NCBI RefSeq assembly: GCF_000472505.1
Contig: NZ_AWZR01000002.1
Location: forward strand, 1 to 64,000
Direction of reading: 5' to 3'
DNA: 64,000 nucleotides
From: Luteimonas sp. J29
GTDB taxonomy: Bacteria > Pseudomonadota > Gammaproteobacteria > Xanthomonadales > Xanthomonadaceae
Shown here in pieces: positions 58,104-64,000 of the stretch. Below the pieces are notes generated by a model. The model did not search any database. It worked only from the letters and a program-made list of their open reading frames with translations, and was not told where the DNA came from. The translations under genes and the position numbers were made by a program. Position 1 is the first letter of the stretch. Every line of letters begins with the position of its first letter.

Positions 58104-61100
58104 TCAGTGTTCCCGCGCCGGGGCGCGATCGCGCGCCGCCGCGGCCTGGGGCCCGGACGCGTCCTCGACCACCTCGACCCGCGGTTCCTTCCACGGCCCG
58201 GTCACGCGGTAGGTCCGGGCGCCCATCCCGCCCAGCGGCTTGCGCAGCATCGCGTTGGCCACCGCGCCGACGGCCGCGCCCATCGGCCCGCCCGCGATCG
58301 CGCCCACCGCGGGCAGCAGGTTGCCGGTGCGCGGCAGCACCTCGATGGTCTGGTCGTGGGTCTGCGCGCGCAGGTCGCTGCGCCCGCGCATGCGGATCTC
58401 GGCCGCGGGGCCGTCGATCGCCATGTCGTCGCTGTGGGCCAGGCCGCTGCCGATGCGCACGCGGCCGCCGAGGCGATTGAACGCGAATCCCCTGGAGAAG
58501 AAGTCGCGGAAGTCGAGCATCAGCCTGCGCGGCAGCTGGGCGATGCTGAGCAGGCCCAGCACGCGCCCCGCGCCCGGCTCGACCTCGACCAGGCGCCCGT
58601 GCTCGATCGCCAGCGACAGCTCGCCGTGCAGCGCCGGCAGGGAGAAGTCGCCTGGACTGCGCGGCCACTGGACGTCGAACTCGAGCAGGCCGGCGCCGCC
58701 GTCGATGCTGCCGCCGAAGCCCAGGCCCTGCATGAGCTCGCCGAAATCGCGGCTGTCGGCACGCGCCCGCAGGTGGGTGATGCCGGCGGCGCCGCGCCCG
58801 GTCCAGCTGCCGCTGATGTCGATCGACTGCCGCTCCGAGCGCGCCTGCAGCCGTTCGATCTCCATGCCTTCCGCGGTCTGGCGGGTGCGCAGTTCCACCC
58901 TGCCCAGCCCCAGCGCGCCGAAGCGGAACTCGTCCACGTCCAGCGACAGCGGCGGGACCCGGCTGGGGTCCACCGCATCGCGATCGTCCGCCGGCGGCGG
59001 GGTCGCCGCCTGGGCCTCGGGCCGCACCGGTGGCGCAGGCCAGTGCAGGCGCGCGAAGCGGCCGCTGACCGCGGCCGCGCGTTCGCGCGGGATCGCCAGC
59101 GTGCCCGAAAGCGCGTCACCGTCGAACCGGACCTCGGTCGCGGCACCGGTGTCCACGGCGCGCAGGCGCACGTTGTCGAATCCCGCGCCGAGCAGCTGCA
59201 GCCGCGCCGCGGTCACGTCGATGCCGCGCAGGGGCATGCCGCCCTCGCTGCCGCCCGCGCCGCCGGCGAGCATGGCCCAGCCCAGCGCGTCGAGCACCTG
59301 GGCGTGTCCGCTGGCGGCCAGCCCGCTCGCCGGCGGGGCCTCGTCGACCGCCGAGGCGCCAAGCGCGACCCGCACTCCGGTGCCGCTGCCGGCGCTGCGC
59401 GCGCGCAGCGCCAGCCTGCCGCCGAGGTCGACGAGGATCTCGCCCTCGCCCAGCGGCAGCGAGGTGGTGATCGTGGCCGGCAGCGTGGCATCGGCGGGCT
59501 TGGCCAGCGGTTCGGGCAGGTCGAGCTCGGTGCCTTCCAGGCGCGAGTGCAGCCGCAGCCGCGCCGCGGCCGGCGCGCCGCGCTGCGCGCGCATCACCGC
59601 CAGCCCGACGTCCCAGCGCGAGCGCCCGCGGATCCGCGGCGCCAGCCAGTCCAGCTGCGGTGCGTGCTGCAGCAGCTCGGCCGCGCCCAGGACCGCGTCC
59701 ATGTCGGCCTCGAACGACGCGGCCGCATCGCGCACGTGCCCGCGCCCGGCGCGCAGCGACAGGGTGCCCGGTCGGCCGCCGCGCACGGCCTGCAGGTCGT
59801 TGCCGTCGAAGCCGTGCTGGTCGTAGCGGGCCTTGCCGCGCACCTGCTCGAACCCGATCTTCCAGCGCGCGTCCGCCAGCGCCACCCCGGCCAGCTCGAC
59901 CTCGCCGCCGATCGCCGGCCGAGCATCGCCGTCCAGCGGCAGCGACATCGCGTACGACGCCGCGACCGGACCGCTCGCGGACAGGTTGTCGAAGGTATCC
60001 TCCAGGCCCTGGCGCAGCGGGCTGGCGGACAGCAGTGCCAGCAGCGGGGCCGCGTCGCCGCGGGTCCGCGCGCGCGCGTCGAGCGTCGCGCGCGAGTAGT
60101 GCGCGAGCGACGCATGCAGGTCCTGCACCTCCACCTCGCCCAGGCGGCCGCGGCCCTGCACGCGGAACCCGTCGTTGACGAAGGCGACGTCGGCGTCGAG
60201 CGCCTCGACCGCCGGCCAGTCGTGCTGGAACTTCACCACCGCGCCCTCCAGGCGGGCGGAGGCATGGAACAGGCCGACGCGGTCGCCGCCATCCAGTTCG
60301 CTGAACGGCCAATGGTCGAGGTCGCCGGCCACCAGCGCGCGGCCGTCGAGCACGCGGCCATCGACCAGGGCCTCGTCGAGCCAGCGCTGCGCCGCCTCCG
60401 GCATCCGGTGGCGCACCCAGAACCGCTTGGCCACCGGCACGTGCGCCTCGTCGATGGTCGCCGCCAGCGCCAGCACCGGGCGGGTACCGTCGTGCTGGAA
60501 CCAGATCCCGCCGCGCGCGTGGGCGGCGTAGCCCTCTCCCTCGATCCGCAGCGCCGGCGAGCCCACCCGCATCCCGGCACCCTCCCGCCAGCCCACGATG
60601 TCGCCGGCCAGGGTCACCAGGTGCGGCGCACCGAAGCCGGACGGCCAGTCGAAACGCACGCGCGCGTCCGCGTCGGGCTGGAAGCTGAAACCGTCGGCAT
60701 CGCCGTCGAGGGTGCCGGCCAGGCCGGCCAGGCCCGGCGTGTCGCCGACGCTGGCGAAGCCGATCGCCTCCAGCCGCGCGTGCGCACGCACGCGTCCACC
60801 GGCGTCGCGCGCCACGGCCAGCTCATGGATCCGCGCGTCCGGCGCCGCCGCCAGCAGCCAGCCGCGCAGCCGCGACGGGAGCCGGTCGCCGAGCGCCGCG
60901 AACGCCAGCAGCGGGCCGGCGTCGATGCGGCCGGCGCGCAGCGCGAAGCGCTGGCCGCCCGCGACCGCCAGTCCGTCCAGTACCTGGGTCGCGCCGTCAC
61001 GGGCCAGGCGCAGGCGCGGCGCGTCCAGACGCCAGCCCTGGTCCTCCACCTGCCAGCGCGCGCGCGCCTCGAGCCCGCCGATGCGCTGTCGCGGCGCGTC

Positions 61101-61955
61101 CAGGCCGGGCTCGACCGGCGTGCCGACCAGGGCCACGTCGGCGAGCGCCGCGTCCACCGTGAGCTGGTGCACGCGCCGTTGCCGCAGTTCGGCCCAGACC
61201 TGGGCCGTTCCGCGACCGGCCTCCACGCCCACGCCGGCGTGGCGCAACAGCGGGGCCCAGGCGGCGAAATCGGCGTCGAGGATCGCGGCGTGCGCGCGCC
61301 CGTCGCCGGCGCGGCGGTCGACGTCCAGCGCCAGTTGCACCGGCGCCGCCCCGGCGCGGATCCAGGCGCGCGCCGCCGTGCGCACGCGGTCGGCGTCCAC
61401 CCGCAGCCGCAGGTCGATCCGTTCCAGGGTGGCGCGCCCGATGCCGAGCGAGGGTGCGTCGAGGGTCAGCCGGCCACCGATCACCTGCAGTTCGCCCAGG
61501 CGCTCGAGCACGTCGAACGGATCGCCGTCGCCCTGGTCCTCGCCGGGCAGGCCGCGCACCTGCCAGCGACCGTCGTCGGCCCGCTGCAGTTCCAGCTGCA
61601 GGCCGCGCAGGCGCAGTTCGGTGAACGAACGGCCGGGCAGCAGGCCGGCGTATTGCGAGACCAGGATCTCGGCCGCACCGATGTGCACTCCTTCGCCGCC
61701 CTCGCCGATGCGCAGGCCGTCGAGCCGCAGCAGCGGCCCGCGGCGGGTCCACTCGGTCTCGAGGCGGTCGAAGGCCACCGGCCGCCCGGCGCGTTCGCCG
61801 AGCCAGGCCGCGACCCGGTCGGGATGGCGCTCGGCCAGCGGCAGCAGGCGGCTGACCGCGCCCACGACCAGCGCCGTGAGCACCAGCAGCAGGGCGGCCG
61901 CGTACCACGCGCCGCGACGCGCGAGCCGCAGGCGGCGACGCAGCGGCGTGGTCAC
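58104..61955 (-). CDS. yhdP: YhdP-family AsmA-like envelope protein
   Basis: Very large inner-membrane-anchored protein of the AsmA-like family, which in E. coli (with TamB and YdbH) carries phospholipids between membranes. 1283 residues: cytoplasmic stub, one transmembrane helix (about 14-36), then a long repetitive beta-rich periplasmic part (RLETEWTRRGPLLRLDGLRIGEG near the start, and DFRDFFSRGFAFNRLGGRVRIGSG and AEIRMRGRSDLRAQTHDQTIEVLP near the end). Followed downstream by tldD after 51 bp and preceded by rng, the common neighbour. Confidence 0.93.
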   Translation of the reverse strand: MTTPLRRRLRLARRGAWYAAALLLVLTALVVGAVSRLLPLAERHPDRVAAWLGERAGRPVAFDRLETEWTRRGPLLRLDGLRIGEGGEGVHIGAAEILVSQYAGLLPGRSFTELRLRGLQLELQRADDGRWQVRGLPGEDQGDGDPFDVLERLGELQVIGGRLTLDAPSLGIGRATLERIDLRLRVDADRVRTAARAWIRAGAAPVQLALDVDRRAGDGRAHAAILDADFAAWAPLLRHAGVGVEAGRGTAQVWAELRQRRVHQLTVDAALADVALVGTPVEPGLDAPRQRIGGLEARARWQVEDQGWRLDAPRLRLARDGATQVLDGLAVAGGQRFALRAGRIDAGPLLAFAALGDRLPSRLRGWLLAAAPDARIHELAVARDAGGRVRAHARLEAIGFASVGDTPGLAGLAGTLDGDADGFSFQPDADARVRFDWPSGFGAPHLVTLAGDIVGWREGAGMRVGSPALRIEGEGYAAHARGGIWFQHDGTRPVLALAATIDEAHVPVAKRFWVRHRMPEAAQRWLDEALVDGRVLDGRALVAGDLDHWPFSELDGGDRVGLFHASARLEGAVVKFQHDWPAVEALDADVAFVNDGFRVQGRGRLGEVEVQDLHASLAHYSRATLDARARTRGDAAPLLALLSASPLRQGLEDTFDNLSASGPVAASYAMSLPLDGDARPAIGGEVELAGVALADARWKIGFEQVRGKARYDQHGFDGNDLQAVRGGRPGTLSLRAGRGHVRDAAASFEADMDAVLGAAELLQHAPQLDWLAPRIRGRSRWDVGLAVMRAQRGAPAAARLRLHSRLEGTELDLPEPLAKPADATLPATITTSLPLGEGEILVDLGGRLALRARSAGSGTGVRVALGASAVDEAPPASGLAASGHAQVLDALGWAMLAGGAGGSEGGMPLRGIDVTAARLQLLGAGFDNVRLRAVDTGAATEVRFDGDALSGTLAIPRERAAAVSGRFARLHWPAPPVRPEAQAATPPPADDRDAVDPSRVPPLSLDVDEFRFGALGLGRVELRTRQTAEGMEIERLQARSERQSIDISGSWTGRGAAGITHLRARADSRDFGELMQGLGFGGSIDGGAGLLEFDVQWPRSPGDFSLPALHGELSLAIEHGRLVEVEPGAGRVLGLLSIAQLPRRLMLDFRDFFSRGFAFNRLGGRVRIGSGLAHSDDMAIDGPAAEIRMRGRSDLRAQTHDQTIEVLPRTGNLLPAVGAIAGGPMGAAVGAVANAMLRKPLGGMGARTYRVTGPWKEPRVEVVEDASGPQAAAARDRAPAREH

Positions 61956-61979
61956 GGCCGCGGCGCCCCGCGCGCGAGG

Positions 61980-63464
61980 TCAGAGCAGGACGACATCGTA
62001 CTGTTCCTGCAGGTACTGCTCGTCGGCCTGGAAGCGGATCGACTTGCCGAGGAACTCCTCGAGCTCGGCCACCGCGGTCGACTCCTCCTCGGTGATGCGC
62101 GCCACGACCTTGGGCGAGGCGATCACCAGCAGCCGCTCGGCGTCGAACTGGCGCACCGCACGCACGATCTCGCGGAAGATCTCGTAGGTCACGGTCTCGG
62201 GCGTGCGCACCATGCCGCGGCCGCCGCAGGCCTCGCAGGTCTCGCTGAGCTGGCGTTGCAGGCTCTCGACGGTGCGCTTGCGGGTCATCTCCACCAGGCC
62301 CAGCGGCGAGAAGTCGTAGACCGTGGTCTTGGCGTGGTCCTTGGCCAGCGACTTCTCCAGCGTGCGCAGCACCTGGCGGCGGTGCTCCTCGTCGACCATG
62401 TCGATGAAGTCGATGATGATGATCCCGCCCAGGTTGCGCAGCCGCAGCTGGCGCGCCACCGCCTGCGCGGCCTCGAGGTTGGTGCGGTACACCGTCTCCT
62501 CGAGGTTGCGCTGGCCCAGGAACGAACCGGTGTTCACGTCGACCGTGGTCATCGCCTCGGTCTGGTCGATCACCAGGTAGCCGCCGGACTTGAGCGGCAC
62601 TTCCTTGTCCAGCGCGCGCTGGATCTCGTCCTCGACCCCGTACAGGTCGAAGATCGGGCGGTTGCCGGTGTAGAGCTCGATCCGCTCGGCGAGCACCGGC
62701 ATGTACTTGGCGACGAAGGCCTGCAGGCGATCGAAGGTCTCGCGCGAATCGACCTTCACCTTCTCCACGTCCTTGCGGATCAGGTCGCGCACCGCGCGCA
62801 GCGGCAGGCTGAGGTCTTCGTAGATGCAGGTCTGCACCGGCGCCTCGCGGGCGCGCTTGCCGACGATGTTCCAGACCCGCGACAGGTAGGCCAGGTCCTC
62901 GGCCAGCGCCTCGGGCGGCTGTCCCTCGGCGTTGGTGCGCACGATGTAGCCCAGCCCGGAGTCGGGCGGCGCGAGTTCCGACACCAGCGCCTTGAGCCGC
63001 GCCCGCTCGGCCTCGTCCTCGATCCGCGCCGACACGCCGACCACCCGCGACTGCGGCAGCAGCACCAGGTAGCGCGAGGGAATGCTCAGCTGGGTGGTCA
63101 GGCGCGCGCCCTTGCTGCCGATCGGGTCCTTGACCACCTGCACGATCACTTCCTGGCCGTCGCGCAGCAGCTCGGTCACCGGGCGCACCGGCGCCGGCAC
63201 CGGCGGCAGCGCCTCGTTCTCGACCTCGGGCTGCCCCGGCCGGACCACGTCGTTGGCGTGCAGGAACGCGGTGCGCTCCAGGCCGATGTCGACGAACGCC
63301 GCCTGCATCCCGGGCATCACCCGCTGCACCCGGCCCTTGTAGATGTTGCCCACCACGCCGCGACGCCAGCCGCGCTCGATGTGCAGCTCCTGGAGCATGC
63401 CGTTCTCGACCACCGCCACGCGGGTCTCGCGCGGGGTCACGTTGACCAGGATCTCCTCCGACAT
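61980..63464 (-). CDS. rng: Ribonuclease G
   Basis: Endoribonuclease acting in 16S rRNA 5' maturation and mRNA decay. 494 residues (E. coli 489): S1 domain with VGNIYKGRVQRVMPGMQAAFVDIGLER, DNase-like catalytic core with VDVNTGSFLG and GGIIIIDFIDM (the catalytic Asp residues), and a zinc-link CEACGGRG. Lacks the long C-terminal scaffold of RNase E. Its ATG overlaps the maf stop (ATGA). Confidence 0.97.
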   Translation of the reverse strand: MSEEILVNVTPRETRVAVVENGMLQELHIERGWRRGVVGNIYKGRVQRVMPGMQAAFVDIGLERTAFLHANDVVRPGQPEVENEALPPVPAPVRPVTELLRDGQEVIVQVVKDPIGSKGARLTTQLSIPSRYLVLLPQSRVVGVSARIEDEAERARLKALVSELAPPDSGLGYIVRTNAEGQPPEALAEDLAYLSRVWNIVGKRAREAPVQTCIYEDLSLPLRAVRDLIRKDVEKVKVDSRETFDRLQAFVAKYMPVLAERIELYTGNRPIFDLYGVEDEIQRALDKEVPLKSGGYLVIDQTEAMTTVDVNTGSFLGQRNLEETVYRTNLEAAQAVARQLRLRNLGGIIIIDFIDMVDEEHRRQVLRTLEKSLAKDHAKTTVYDFSPLGLVEMTRKRTVESLQRQLSETCEACGGRGMVRTPETVTYEIFREIVRAVRQFDAERLLVIASPKVVARITEEESTAVAELEEFLGKSIRFQADEQYLQEQYDVVLL

Positions 63465-64000
63465 CAGTCCGTCCCCCCGGCCCGGAACCCGGTCCGCACG
63501 CCGAATTCGTGCAGCAGCAGCATGGTCTCGTGCAACGGCAGGCCCATCACCCCGGAGAAGCTGCCGTCCAGGCGGGTGACGAACCGTTCGGCGCCGCCCT
63601 GGATGGCATAGCCGCCGGCGCGGTCCATGGGTTCGCCGCTGGCCACGTAGGCGGCGATCTGCGCCTCGTCGAGCGCGGCGAAGGCGACCCGCGAACGCGA
63701 CAGCCGCTGCGCCTCGCGACCGGCCGAGACCAGGCTGACCGCGGTCAGCACCTCGTGGGTGCGCCCGGACAGGCGCCGCAGCATGCCGGCGGCATCGGCC
63801 GCGTCGGCCGGCTTGCCGAACACCTCGTCGTCCAGGACCACCTCGGTGTCGGCGCCCAGCACCACCGCACCCGGGACGCCCGCGACCGCGAGCAGGCCGG
63901 CGCCGGCCTTCTCGCGCGCCACCCGGCGCACGTAGTCCTCGGCCGGTTCGCCTGGCGCGCGCTCCTCGTGCACAAGCACGTCGAGCACGCCGAAATCGAC
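63464..64000 (-). CDS. Maf-family nucleotide pyrophosphatase (5' end beyond window)
   Basis: Hydrolyses non-canonical or modified nucleoside triphosphates (dTTP/UTP or 7-methyl-GTP, depending on subtype). 178 residues visible; the frame is open to base 64000, and the N-terminal SRSPRR motif must lie outside, so about 15-20 residues are missing. Seen: [42 protein letters not shown] and [31 protein letters not shown]. The QGG and GADT pattern fits the dTTPase (YhdE) side, the common neighbour of rng, but I do not assign the subtype firmly. Confidence 0.92.
   Translation of the reverse strand, partial: VDFGVLDVLVHEERAPGEPAEDYVRRVAREKAGAGLLAVAGVPGAVVLGADTEVVLDDEVFGKPADAADAAGMLRRLSGRTHEVLTAVSLVSAGREAQRLSRSRVAFAALDEAQIAAYVASGEPMDRAGGYAIQGGAERFVTRLDGSFSGVMGLPLHETMLLLHEFGVRTGFRAGGTD

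Noticed and set aside
58107..63611. 1834-codon plus-strand frame opposite yhdP and rng
   Set aside because: Low-complexity Arg/Ala/Gln/His product produced by the codon bias of the two real genes.

Overview
The window is about 64 kb of a GC-rich (roughly 70%) gammaproteobacterial chromosome. Gene content and order (map-glnD-dapD-yffB-dapE; rpsB-tsf-pyrH-frr-uppS-cdsA-dxr-rseP-bamA-lpxD-fabZ-lpxA-lpxB-rnhB-dnaE-accA; pmbA/darP/tldD; yhdP-rng-maf) fit the Xanthomonadaceae/Lysobacteraceae, for example Luteimonas, Lysobacter or Xanthomonas relatives. That assignment is inferred from layout and protein character; no database was searched. Nearly every base is coding. I see no tRNA, rRNA, CRISPR array, insertion sequence or prophage.

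Layout. 1-1895 (minus) is the 5' part of a YadA-like trimeric autotransporter that runs off the left edge, with an upstream 480-bp regulatory gap. 2375-9226 (minus) holds purL, a lipoprotein DsbC-like disulfide isomerase and asnB; asnB is preceded by a classical attenuator made of a 30-residue leader peptide with seven Asn codons and a terminator hairpin. An ABC1/UbiB-family kinase-like gene is divergent. 11047-16910 (minus) is map-glnD-dapD-yffB-dapE (nitrogen sensing and lysine/diaminopimelate synthesis). 17255-31854 (plus) is the conserved block for translation factors, UMP kinase, isoprenoid and phospholipid synthesis, outer-membrane assembly and lipid A.

Two accessory islands interrupt this otherwise conserved block. 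Between rnhB and dnaE lies a minus-strand three-gene operon: GPH-type sugar symporter, GH94 phosphorylase and gluconokinase. Together they look like a pathway for cellobionic acid (the oxidised cellulose disaccharide), and a LacI-type palindrome overlaps the predicted promoter. Between dnaE and accA lies a minus-strand cluster of six uncharacterised genes: four predicted lipoproteins (three of them apparently related), a secreted rhodanese with Gln/Tyr/Pro repeats and a small cytoplasmic protein. It is followed by an ECF sigma factor gene divergent from a membrane Ser/Thr kinase with a C-terminal repeat region. This second island is the best candidate for an undescribed system.

49105-64000 returns to housekeeping: accA, a methyltransferase, tilS, xseB-ispA, two DUF4870-like membrane proteins, the TldD/TldE (PmbA) protease pair around darP, then yhdP, rng and a maf gene cut by the right edge. 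Many neighbours overlap by 4 bp (ATGA, GTGA or TTGA junctions), indicating translational coupling throughout.
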